Shown here in pieces: positions 8,490 through 16,487 of a stretch of 64,000 nucleotides of DNA (position 1 is its first letter; every line of letters begins with the position of its first letter). Location of the stretch: the NCBI RefSeq assembly GCF_014205165.1, contig NZ_JACHMZ010000001.1, positions 4,012,501 through 4,076,500 of the forward strand, read 5' to 3'. The notes under the pieces are model-generated. The model was given only the letters and a program-made list of their open reading frames with translations, did not search any database and was not told where the DNA came from. Source of the stretch: Micromonospora carbonacea. GTDB lineage: Bacteria > Actinomycetota > Actinomycetes > Mycobacteriales > Micromonosporaceae. The position numbers were made by a program, and so were the translations under genes.

Positions 8490-8724
8490 GCCGCGTCCCC
8501 GCCGCGGGCGTCGGCCCAGCGGCGTTCGGCGCAGCCGCCGTCCGGCCGCCCGCAGCCGGAGCGGCCACCGGCGGCGACCCCGCGACCGGGGCGGGCAGTG
8601 GAGTGTGGGACCGGCCCGCCGACGCGCCCGACCGGGGCGACCAGATGCGCGAGCGCAGCCACCCTCGACCGCCTCGGGCGGGCAGGGTGACGGGGTGGCG
8701 GGTGCCGCCGGGACGGCCCGGCCG
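8490..8724. other. Intergenic, no supported gene
   Basis: GC-rich sequence between the tandem repeats and the cyclodeaminase stop codon. No frame with a ribosome site or recognisable product is visible. Confidence 0.4.
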
Positions 8725-9774
8725 TCAGCGCACCGACCGCGCCACGGTGCCGACGGCGTACGGGTTCAGCACGTCGGTCGGCTCGTCGGAGAAGTCGACC
8801 TCGGTGCCCACCCCGAGCTGCGCGGCCAGCTCGACGAAGAGGTCCAGCGCGACGTGGTCCTCGAGCGCGATGCCGGTCGAGTCGAAGACCGTCTGCCCGT
8901 ACCGGGCATCGGCCACGAGGCCCGGGTCGGCGCAGATCTCGCTGAGCGAGGGGCCGAGGCGCCCCGGATCGAGGACCTGGCTCTCACCCTCCCGCGCCGC
9001 CTGCTCGGGATGGTCGGGGCAGACCAGCGCCCGGTCCACCAGCGTCCGGGGCAGCTCGACCTTGCCGATGATGTCGGAGCCGACCGCGTTGACGTGCAGG
9101 TGCTCCCGCAGCGCGGCGTCCGGGAAGACGGGACCGGCGCCGATGCCCACCGACGTCGCCGTCACCAGGATGTCGGCCGACCTCGCCACCTCGTCGGGGC
9201 TCGCCGCCGTCACCGCGAGCCCGGTGAAGCCGGCCCGGCGGCCGAAGGAGGCCAGGTGGGCGGGGTCGACATCCCAGGCCAGCACCCGGTCGACCGGGAA
9301 GACGAGGCTCAGGGCGTGCAGTTGGGCGACCGCCTGGGCGCCGCAGCCGATCAGCCCGACCGTCCGGCTGTCGGGGTGGGCCAGCGCCCGGCTGGCCAGC
9401 GCCGACGCGGCACCGGTGCGCAGGGCGGTGAGCGCGGCGCCGTCGGCCACCACCGTCGTACGCCCGGTCCGGTCGTCGAAGCGGGCCACGCAGGCGGTGA
9501 TCGTCGGCAGGCCGTGGTCGTCGACGTTCGACGGGCTGTACGAGACGACCTTGATGGTGGTGCTCTCGTTCCGTTCGCGGTGCGGCATCCACTCGATCAC
9601 CCCCGGGGCGGGCCCCTCCCGCTCGAACGCCCCCCGGGCGGGCGACAGCTCGGCCACACCCTTGTGCACCTCGACGAATTTGTCGCCGAGACGCGAGACC
9701 AGTTCCGTCAACAATGCGTCGACGCCGACCTCTTCCATTATCCGGCCGATGTGCCGCTGGGTCAGAATGAGCAT
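8725..9774 (-). CDS. Ornithine cyclodeaminase / mu-crystallin family protein
   Basis: A 349-residue member of the ornithine cyclodeaminase/alanine dehydrogenase family, which binds NAD(P) and acts on amino or imino acids. The Rossmann motif is VGLIGCGAQAVAQLHAL, with the preceding RTGAASALASRAL block characteristic of the family. The start at ATG 9774 (MLILTQRHIGRIMEE) matches the usual family N-terminus. The frame stays open to 9990, but that part has low third-position GC and no family similarity. Neighbours give no pathway, so the substrate (ornithine, another amino acid, or a siderophore-type precursor) is undecided. Confidence 0.85.
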   Translation of the reverse strand: MLILTQRHIGRIMEEVGVDALLTELVSRLGDKFVEVHKGVAELSPARGAFEREGPAPGVIEWMPHRERNESTTIKVVSYSPSNVDDHGLPTITACVARFDDRTGRTTVVADGAALTALRTGAASALASRALAHPDSRTVGLIGCGAQAVAQLHALSLVFPVDRVLAWDVDPAHLASFGRRAGFTGLAVTAASPDEVARSADILVTATSVGIGAGPVFPDAALREHLHVNAVGSDIIGKVELPRTLVDRALVCPDHPEQAAREGESQVLDPGRLGPSLSEICADPGLVADARYGQTVFDSTGIALEDHVALDLFVELAAQLGVGTEVDFSDEPTDVLNPYAVGTVARSVR

Positions 9775-10198
9775 CTCGCTGAAACCCTGTCTGTAGAGCC
9801 GTTGCCGCGATCCCGGAAGTTCTTTCTGCACGAAAGACACGATCGGCCGCATTCGGTCGGAAAGAGCCACCGACAGATCAATAGAATTCAATCGACATCC
9901 ATCGGCACGCGACAACATCGAATAGTAGTTGCCGCAACGGCGGACGGCAATGGCCGAAGCAACCGCGAAACCCGGTTGGCGCCACCGCACTCCGATTCAC
10001 ATCGTTTTCACATCCAATATTCACGCCGTTCCCACCCCCGGGCCGCAAGCACAACCGGAGCGAATCACGAAACATCAACGTGAGTCACTCTCTTTCACCA
10101 CTCGCGGCGCGGCGGCGACGCGACCCGCGGGGAGCGCGTCCGGCCGAGGACCCGAGCCGGGGCGGGGCGGGCCGAGGGGCGCGGGGCAGGGGCGGGAC
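9775..10198. other. AT-richer intergenic region, no supported gene
   Basis: About 420 bases between the divergent cyclodeaminase and cellulase genes. It is distinctly poorer in G+C up to about 10090 and probably carries the cyclodeaminase promoter. No gene can be supported. Confidence 0.4.
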
Positions 10199-10212
10199 GT
10201 CGATGCATCGAC
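10199..10212. promoter_or_regulatory. Perfect 14-bp palindrome upstream of the cellulase promoter
   Basis: GTCGATGCATCGAC lies 8 bases ahead of the -35 box at 10221. The position fits an operator for the endoglucanase gene. It does not match the CebR-type TGGGAGCGCTCCCA box. Confidence 0.4.
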
Positions 10213-10220
10213 AGACCTCG

Positions 10221-10249
10221 TTGCCACAACACTTAACTTTCCTTATAGT
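10221..10249 (+). promoter_or_regulatory. Sigma70-type promoter of the endoglucanase gene
   Basis: TTGCCA (10221-10226) and TATAGT (10244-10249) are 17 bases apart, 40 bases ahead of the GTG start. This is a good match to the vegetative consensus. Confidence 0.6.
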
Positions 10250-10288
10250 GCGAGGACTCAGGCCACCTTCCCCTTCCCGGAGGCACCC

Positions 10289-11704
10289 GTGCGACTTCGC
10301 GGCAGAACGCTCCTGGCCGCCGGCCTCCTCGCGGCCCTCACGCTGGCCCCGCTCGCCCTGACCGGCACCGCCGGCGCGGCGGCGACGCCGACCGCGAGCT
10401 TCACCAAGGTGAACGACTGGGGCTCCGGGTGGGAGGGCAGCTACCGGATCACCAACTCCGGCAGCACCACGATCAGCTCCTGGCGGCTGGAGTTCGACCT
10501 GCCCGCCGGCACCACCATCGGCTCGTACTGGGACGCGCTGCTGACCAGCAGCGGCCAGCACCACGCCTTCGCCAACCGGTCCTGGAACGGCACGGTCGCC
10601 CCGGGCGCCTCGGTGACCTTCGGCTTCGTCGCCACCGGCACCGGCGGCCCGACCGGCTGCACCCTCAACGGCCAGCCCTGCTCAGGCGGCGGCACCCCGA
10701 CGACCGCCCCGCCGCCCACCACCACTCCCCCCGCCACCACCGCGCCGCCCACGACGCCTCCGCCCGCCGCCGTCACCCCGGTCGCCGCCAACGGCCAGCT
10801 CCGCGTCTGCGGCCGCCAGCTCTGCAACCGCGACGGCCGCGCGATCCAGTTGCGCGGCATGAGCACGCACGGCATCCAGTGGTACGCGAACTGCGCCACC
10901 CCGGCCTCGCTGGACGTGCTCGCCCGCGAGTGGAACGCCGACGTGCTGCGCATCTCGATGTACGTCCAGGAGGACGGGTACGAGACCGACCCGCGCCGCT
11001 TCACCGACCTGGTGCACCACTACATCGAGCTGGCCACCGCCCGGGGCATGTACGCCATCGTCGACTGGCACATGCTCAGCCCCGGCGACCCGAACGTCAA
11101 CCTGACCCGGGCGCGCACCTTCTTCGCCGAGATCGCCGAGCGGCACAAGGACAAGGTCAACGTGCTCTACGAGATCGCCAACGAGCCCAACGGCGTGCCG
11201 TGGAGCGCCATCAAGAGCTACGCCGACCAGGTCGTCCCGGTCATCCGCAGCCGCGACCCGGAGGCCGTGGTGCTGGTCGGCACCCCCGACTGGTCGTCCC
11301 TCGGCGTCTCCGGCAGCGGCGGCGGGGTGGACACGATCGCGGCGAACCCGGTCGCCGGCGGCAACCTCATGTACGTCTTCCACTTCTACGCCGCCTCGCA
11401 CGGCGACGCGTACTACGACACCTTCGCCCGGGCCGCCGACCGGCTCCCGCTGTTCGTCACCGAGTTCGGCACCCAGGACTACTCCGGCGACGGCCCGAAC
11501 GACTTCGCCATGGCCCAGCGCTACCTCGACCTGATGGCCAGCAAGAAGATCAGCTGGACGAACTGGAACTTCTCCGACGACTTCCGCTCCGGCGCGGTCT
11601 TCACCACCGGCACCTGCGGCAGCGGCCAGTTCGGCGGCACGACCCGCCTCAAGCCGGCCGGCGCCTGGATCCGCGACCGTATCCGCACCCCCGACACCTT
11701 CTGA
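10289..11704 (+). CDS. Secreted CBM2-GH5 endoglucanase
   Basis: A 471-residue secreted cellulase that should cut internal beta-1,4-glucosidic bonds. After a signal peptide (about residues 1-30) comes a family 2 cellulose-binding module (about 33-135: ASFTKVNDWGSGWEGSYRI, then NRSWNG, with cysteines near its end). A Pro/Thr linker (about 136-162) leads to a family 5 catalytic domain (about 165-471). Glu299 in NEPNG is the expected acid/base and Glu392 in TEFGTQ the nucleophile. The GTG start has CGGAGG six bases upstream. It is monocistronic, with its own promoter at 10221 and a palindrome nearby. Confidence 0.95.
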   Translation: MRLRGRTLLAAGLLAALTLAPLALTGTAGAAATPTASFTKVNDWGSGWEGSYRITNSGSTTISSWRLEFDLPAGTTIGSYWDALLTSSGQHHAFANRSWNGTVAPGASVTFGFVATGTGGPTGCTLNGQPCSGGGTPTTAPPPTTTPPATTAPPTTPPPAAVTPVAANGQLRVCGRQLCNRDGRAIQLRGMSTHGIQWYANCATPASLDVLAREWNADVLRISMYVQEDGYETDPRRFTDLVHHYIELATARGMYAIVDWHMLSPGDPNVNLTRARTFFAEIAERHKDKVNVLYEIANEPNGVPWSAIKSYADQVVPVIRSRDPEAVVLVGTPDWSSLGVSGSGGGVDTIAANPVAGGNLMYVFHFYAASHGDAYYDTFARAADRLPLFVTEFGTQDYSGDGPNDFAMAQRYLDLMASKKISWTNWNFSDDFRSGAVFTTGTCGSGQFGGTTRLKPAGAWIRDRIRTPDTF

Positions 11705-12041
11705 CGCCCCCACCCACCGCGCCCAGCTCCCCACCCCGCTCGCCCCGCCCCGCCCGGGTGGGCGTGTGGGAGGTGGTTACTGCTAGTGATTTTTCTTACC
11801 TGGTCGGGGGTGGTGGGGGCGGTGGGGGCGGGGAGAGGTGGGGGGCTGGTGTGGTTGTCGGGGGCGGCGGAATGTGGGTCGGGGAGGGTCTCTGGGGGGT
11901 TCTGAGCGGGGAAGACTGACCGATCGGACAGGTCTCGGTCGCAGATTTCGGCGGGCGGTCGGCTGTTCGTGGGAGCGCCTTCGGGGCCGCGGGCTCGGCA
12001 CTCTTGGATCGTTCCCGTTCACCGTGCGTAAGGGACCCGCC
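11705..12041. other. Intergenic leader with G-quadruplex-prone tract
   Basis: This 337-base stretch between the cellulase and the polysaccharide operon has no supported gene. The plus strand is strongly G-skewed from about 11800 to 11910. Runs of GGGGG at 11806, 11815 and 11824 and GGGG at 11830 are separated by one to four bases, a textbook intramolecular G-quadruplex pattern. A further run of six G lies at 11840. It would be in the 5' leader if the operon promoter is upstream. Confidence 0.6.
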
Positions 12042-13430
12042 ATGTCGCAGCTCCTGCCCGCCGCCGACCGGTCCCGCCCGCCGGCCGTCGCCCCGGCCGT
12101 CGTGCCCCACCCGGCCGCCCCGCCGTCGCCCGCCGCCGATCCGGCCGTCGTCGTCGCTCCGGTCGCCCCCGGGGCCCGCACCGCCGTGGTCGGCCTCGGC
12201 TACGTCGGCCTGCCCACCAGCCTGGCCCTCGTCGGCAGCGGCGCGCGGGTGATCGGCGTCGACATCGACCCGGCCCGGCTCGACGACATCCGCGCCGACC
12301 GGGCCGACCTGCTCGACGTCGACCGCGAGCGGCTCCGGGAGACGATGCGGGCCGCCGACCCCGCCCTGCGGCTCACCACCTCGATCGCCGAGATCGCCGA
12401 CGCCGACACGGTGCTGATCTGCGTCCCCACGCCGGTGGACCGCCACCTCGACCCGGACCTCACCGCGCTGCGGGCGGCCTGCGCCGCGGTGGTGGCCCAC
12501 GCCCGCCCCGGTCAGACCATCGTGCTCACCTCGACCAGCTACGTCGGCACCACCCGCGACCTGCTGGTCGAACCGCTGGCCGCCCGGGGCCTGCGGGTCG
12601 GGCGGGAGGTGTGGGTGGCCTTCGCCCCGGAACGGGTCGACCCCGGCAACGACGGGCACCGCCAGGAGCTGACCCCCCGGGTCGTCGGTGGGGTCACCCC
12701 CGACTGCACGGCGCGGGCCGCCACGGCGCTGGCCCGGATCACCCCCCGGGTGCACCGGCTCGGCTCGCCCGAGGCCGCCGAGATGACCAAGCTGTTGGAG
12801 AACACCTTCCGGGCCGTCAACATCGCCCTGGCCAACGAGTTCGCCGACCTCTGCCGGGACCTGCACCTGGACGTCACCGAGGTGATCGACGGGGCGGCCA
12901 CCAAGCCGTACGGGTTCATGGCCTTCCAGCCCGGCCCGGGGGTGGGCGGGCACTGCATCCCCTGCGACCCGCACTACCTGCTGTGGCAGCTGCGCGGGCA
13001 GCGCCGCGAGGCGCCGCTGATCGAGACCGCGATGCGGGGCATCTCCGCCCGTCCCCGCCGCGTCGTCGAGCGGGTCCGCGACCTGCTCGCCGGCGCCGGT
13101 CGTACGCTGCTCGGGGCCCGCGTCCTGCTGGTCGGGGTGACCTACAAGCCCGGCGTCGCGGACGTCCGCGAGTCGCCGGCGCTGGAGATCATCGGCGAGC
13201 TGGTCCGGGCCGGCGCGGACGTCGGCTTCGTCGACGACCTCGTCGCGTCGGTCCGCACGGCCGACGGCGCGACCCTGCGCCGGCTGACCGACCACACCGA
13301 GCGGGAGTGGGACCTGGTCGTCGTGCACACCGCCCAGGCCGACCTGGACGAGGCGTGGCTGGCCACCCAGCCGATGGTCCTCGACGCCACCTACCGGATG
13401 ACCGGGCTGCCGCGCCGCGAGGTCGTCTGA
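12042..13430 (+). CDS. Nucleotide-sugar (UDP-sugar) 6-dehydrogenase
   Basis: A 462-residue NAD-dependent enzyme of the UDP-glucose/UDP-ManNAc dehydrogenase family that oxidises a UDP-hexose at C6 to the uronic acid. The N-terminal Rossmann domain has VVGLGYVGLPTSLAL (about 47-61) after a Pro/Ala-rich 40-residue tail. The middle domain carries EMTKLLENTFRAVNIALANE. The catalytic cysteine is Cys305 in GGHCIPCDPHYL, and the C-terminal domain has GVTYKPGVADVRESPA. The HCIPCDP form is closer to the WecC/WbpA-type (N-acetylated UDP-sugar) branch than to classical UDP-glucose dehydrogenase, but specificity cannot be fixed by eye. It heads the operon and should supply a uronic acid donor to the synthase downstream. 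Confidence 0.9.
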   Translation: MSQLLPAADRSRPPAVAPAVVPHPAAPPSPAADPAVVVAPVAPGARTAVVGLGYVGLPTSLALVGSGARVIGVDIDPARLDDIRADRADLLDVDRERLRETMRAADPALRLTTSIAEIADADTVLICVPTPVDRHLDPDLTALRAACAAVVAHARPGQTIVLTSTSYVGTTRDLLVEPLAARGLRVGREVWVAFAPERVDPGNDGHRQELTPRVVGGVTPDCTARAATALARITPRVHRLGSPEAAEMTKLLENTFRAVNIALANEFADLCRDLHLDVTEVIDGAATKPYGFMAFQPGPGVGGHCIPCDPHYLLWQLRGQRREAPLIETAMRGISARPRRVVERVRDLLAGAGRTLLGARVLLVGVTYKPGVADVRESPALEIIGELVRAGADVGFVDDLVASVRTADGATLRRLTDHTEREWDLVVVHTAQADLDEAWLATQPMVLDATYRMTGLPRREVV

Positions 13431-13431
13431 G

Positions 13432-14808
13432 ATGCCCGCGCTCCAACCGGTCCGGCGCGGCCTGCGCCGGCTGCTCGTCGCGCTCTGCCTGCTCCCGCTG
13501 ATCGCCCTGCTGGCCCGGCAGCTGCCCCAGCTGCCGTACGCGCCGCTGGCGGCGTACTACGGGTTCGCCGTGCTCACCGCCACCGTCGCCGTGTTCTACC
13601 TGGCCTACGCCCGCTACGAGGACCCCAGCGAGGCCCCGGCGCACCCCCGGCACGCGGCCACGTTCCCGCCGCTGCCGCCGGCCCCCCGGGTGAGCCTGCT
13701 CGTGGCGGTCAAGGACGAGGTCGACGGGATCGAGGCGTGCGTGCGGTCGATGACCGGCAGCGACCACCGGCCGTTGCAGGTGATCGTCGTCGACGACGGC
13801 TCCACCGACGGCACCGCCGAGGTGCTGGACCGGCTCGCCGCCGAGCTGCCGGTCACCGTGCTGCACCTGCCCCGCAACGTCGGCAAGAAGCGGGCCCTGG
13901 TGCACGGGGCCCGGCACGCCGACGGCGACGTGCTCGCCTTCACCGACTCCGACTGCGTCCTGGCCCCGGACGCGCTGCGCCGCTGCGTCGAGGCCCTGCT
14001 GCGGCAGCCGGACCTGGGCGCGGTCAGCGGGCACGCCCGCGCGCTCAACCCCGACGAGTCGCTGCTCACCCGGGTGCAGGACGTCTGGTACGAGGGCCAG
14101 TTCCGGGTGGCCAAGGCCGCCGAGGCGTCGTTCGGGGCGGTCACCTGCGTCTCCGGCCCGCTGGCCGTGTTCCGGCGGGCAGCCGTGATCAACTACCTGC
14201 CGGCCTGGGCGGCGGACCGGTTCCTCGGCGGCGAGTTCCGCTTCGCCACCGACCGGCAGCTCACCGGCTACGTCCTCGGGCAGCGCTGGATCGGCGTACG
14301 CCTCAAGCGGCGCTTCGCCGACTCGCCGTTCGTCCGCGACGAGGACCACCCGCCCCGGGCCTGGCGGGTCGGGTACGTCCGCTCGGCGCGGGTGTGGACG
14401 ACGGTGCCGGCGCGGCCGCGCCCGTTCCTGCGCCAGCAGACCCGTTGGAAGAAGAGCTATGTGCGCAACCTCTTCTTCACCGGCACGTTCATGTGGCGGC
14501 GCGGGCCCGGCCCGGCGGCGCTCTACTACGGGCACGCGCTGTGGGTGGCGGTCGCCCCGGCGATGGCCTTCGCCCACCTGGTGTGGGCCCCGCTGCACGG
14601 CTGGTGGGCGGTGCCGCTGCTCTACCTGTGCGGGGTGCTGCTCAAGGGCACCTTCTGGGGGCTGGCCTACCGGCTGGACAACCCGGGCGACCCGCGCTGG
14701 GCGTACCGGCCGCTGATGAGCGTGCTCTCCGCCACGGTGCTGTCCTGGCTGCTGCCCTACTCGGTGGGCACGATCCGGCGCGGCGTCTGGTCGCGGAGCG
14801 CGGTGTGA
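13432..14808 (+). CDS. Hyaluronan-synthase-like processive glycosyltransferase (GT2)
   Basis: A 458-residue membrane GT2 enzyme. Two N-terminal membrane segments (about 10-28 and 38-60) precede the catalytic domain, and hydrophobic segments follow from about 360. Motifs in order are VVDDGSTD (about 118), DSDC (172-175), SGPLAVFRR, DRQLTGY and QQTRWKKSYVRN (Gln335-Trp339). The DRxLT plus QQxRWxKS pairing is typical of class I hyaluronan synthases and their NodC/chitin-synthase relatives. Such enzymes use UDP-GlcNAc, and UDP-GlcA for hyaluronan, and extrude the chain as it grows. The ATG begins one base after the dehydrogenase stop, so the two are coupled. Confidence 0.88.
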   Translation: MPALQPVRRGLRRLLVALCLLPLIALLARQLPQLPYAPLAAYYGFAVLTATVAVFYLAYARYEDPSEAPAHPRHAATFPPLPPAPRVSLLVAVKDEVDGIEACVRSMTGSDHRPLQVIVVDDGSTDGTAEVLDRLAAELPVTVLHLPRNVGKKRALVHGARHADGDVLAFTDSDCVLAPDALRRCVEALLRQPDLGAVSGHARALNPDESLLTRVQDVWYEGQFRVAKAAEASFGAVTCVSGPLAVFRRAAVINYLPAWAADRFLGGEFRFATDRQLTGYVLGQRWIGVRLKRRFADSPFVRDEDHPPRAWRVGYVRSARVWTTVPARPRPFLRQQTRWKKSYVRNLFFTGTFMWRRGPGPAALYYGHALWVAVAPAMAFAHLVWAPLHGWWAVPLLYLCGVLLKGTFWGLAYRLDNPGDPRWAYRPLMSVLSATVLSWLLPYSVGTIRRGVWSRSAV

Positions 14809-14924
14809 ACGCGGGCCGGCGGCTGCTCGCCGGGCTGGCCCGGGTGGCGCTCACCCTCGCCGGTGCCGTGGTGCTGGTCGCGCTCTACGTCGTGGTGTTC
14901 ACCCGTGGGGAGGTGCTGCGGTGA
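14805..14924 (+). CDS. Small single-pass membrane peptide in the polysaccharide operon
   Basis: A 39-codon frame (GTG start) fits exactly between the synthase and the deacetylase. Its start overlaps the synthase stop by four bases (GTGA), and its stop overlaps the deacetylase start by four bases (GTGA). The product is basic at the N-terminus (NAGRRLLAGLARV) followed by a hydrophobic helix (about residues 14-32) and a short FTRGEVLR tail. The double overlap and high third-position GC argue that it is real. It may assist the synthase or deacetylase in the membrane; no family is recognised. Confidence 0.6.
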   Translation: MNAGRRLLAGLARVALTLAGAVVLVALYVVVFTRGEVLR

Positions 14925-16453
14925 CGCGCTGGTGGCCCCGCCCGCTGGGGGCGCTGCTCTCGCTGGTCACCCTGCTGGTGGTGGCGACGCCGTTCGGGGT
15001 CTCCTGGTACCTGGCCGACCTGCGGCGGCACGTCGGCGCGCAGCGGGACACCGCGGTGACCCGGCTCGACCCGGCCGACCTGCGCCGGTTCACGGAGCTG
15101 GCCGGCCGGCTGCCGCAGCGGGCCGCGCCGGTGGTGGTGGCCTACCACGACGTCCGGCCGCACGGCGACGACCCGGCCGCGACCGAGCCGGGCGGCCGGG
15201 AGCACTACGTGGTCAGCCCGGAGGAGTTCGACGCGCAGCTCACCGCCCTGCGCGCGGCCGGCTACCGGTCGATCTCCACGGCGCAGTACGTCGACTACCT
15301 GCGCGGCGGCGCGGTGCCGGAACGCTCGGTCTACCTGACCTTCGACGACGGCACCCGGGGCCTGTGGGCGTACGCCGACCGGATCCTCGCCCGGCACGAC
15401 ATGGTGGCCGCCTCCTACCTGATCACCGGCCAGGTGGGCGAGCACCGGCCGTACTACCTGAGCTGGGCGGAGATCGCCCGGATGGCGCGCTCCGGCCGGT
15501 GGGACTTCCAGGCGCACACCCACGACCTGCACACCCGGGTGCAGACCGGGCCGGGCACGCAGGGCTCGCCGCTGACCCACCGGCGGTGGGACCCGGCCAC
15601 GGGGGCGCAGGAGAGCCTGGCCGCCTACCGGCAGCGGCTCACCGCCGACCTCGACGCGATGTTCGCCGCGTTCGCCGCCCACGACCTGCCCCGGCCGCAG
15701 TTGTTCGCGTACCCGTTCTCCGAGGTCGGCGACGCCGTGACCGACCCGGCGGCGGCCGGGTTCAGCCGCGAGCTGGTGGCCGGGCGGTTCGCCGCCGCGC
15801 TGACCAACAAGTCGCGGGGGCCCGAGCCGAGCAGCCGCCGGTCCGCAGCCGGTGGCCAGGTCGAGCGGGCCGAGGTGTACGCCACGACGAGCGCCGCCGA
15901 GCTGGTCAGCGCGGTCGTCGAGCGCACGGCGGTGCCCGCCCGGGTCAGCGCCCCGTTCACGAACCCGTGGGACTGGCGCGACCAGCAGGGCGAGCCGATG
16001 ACGGACCTGTCGTCGTTGACCGCCGGCCGGTTCACCGCCGCCAGCCCGCGCCGCGCCTACGGCACGCTGCTCGCCTACGCCAGCGCGGACTGGACCGACT
16101 ACACGGTCGACGCCACGCCGCGTGGGCTGCGGGCCGACGGCGGCACGGTCACCCTGACGGTCCGGGTGGACAGCGACGACCCGGTGTCGGTGCGCGTCGC
16201 GCACGGCCGGGTGGCGCTGCTGCGCGGCGACCGGGTGGTCGCCGAGGCCGCCCTGGCCCCGGCCGCCACCCACCGGGTGACGGTGACGGTGCGCGACGGC
16301 GAGACCGTCGCCCGGGTCGACGGCGGCCCCGCCCTGCGGGTGCCGACGCCGGCCGGGCCGCGGTCCACCGGCGGGCTCGCGGTGGCCGTCGACGACGCGG
16401 CGGACCGCCCCCACCCGTCGGTCGCCGCCCTCGACGTGCGCGCCGCGGGCTGA
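14921..16453 (+). CDS. Membrane-anchored polysaccharide deacetylase
   Basis: A 510-residue protein with an N-terminal membrane anchor (about residues 8-28) and a NodB-type deacetylase domain (about 65-300). The domain opens with VVVAYHDVRP, carries the metal Asp pair in YLTFDDGTRG, and a HTHDLH histidine motif. The arrangement resembles PgaB/IcaB-like deacetylases, which partly deacetylate extracellular poly-N-acetylhexosamine. The C-terminal third (about 345-510) is beta-rich (VTLTVRVDSDDPVSV, HRVTVTVRDGETVARVDGG) and looks like a carbohydrate-binding sandwich. It is the last gene of the operon and should trim the polymer made by the GT2 enzyme outside the membrane. Confidence 0.85.
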   Translation: MTRWWPRPLGALLSLVTLLVVATPFGVSWYLADLRRHVGAQRDTAVTRLDPADLRRFTELAGRLPQRAAPVVVAYHDVRPHGDDPAATEPGGREHYVVSPEEFDAQLTALRAAGYRSISTAQYVDYLRGGAVPERSVYLTFDDGTRGLWAYADRILARHDMVAASYLITGQVGEHRPYYLSWAEIARMARSGRWDFQAHTHDLHTRVQTGPGTQGSPLTHRRWDPATGAQESLAAYRQRLTADLDAMFAAFAAHDLPRPQLFAYPFSEVGDAVTDPAAAGFSRELVAGRFAAALTNKSRGPEPSSRRSAAGGQVERAEVYATTSAAELVSAVVERTAVPARVSAPFTNPWDWRDQQGEPMTDLSSLTAGRFTAASPRRAYGTLLAYASADWTDYTVDATPRGLRADGGTVTLTVRVDSDDPVSVRVAHGRVALLRGDRVVAEAALAPAATHRVTVTVRDGETVARVDGGPALRVPTPAGPRSTGGLAVAVDDAADRPHPSVAALDVRAAG

Positions 16454-16487
16454 CGGCCGCGCCGGCCGGGCCGGGCGCGGGGACGCC

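Noticed and set aside
9775-9990. N-terminal extension of the ornithine cyclodeaminase frame
   Set aside because: Low third-position GC and no family similarity; MLILTQRH at 9774 is the usual family start.
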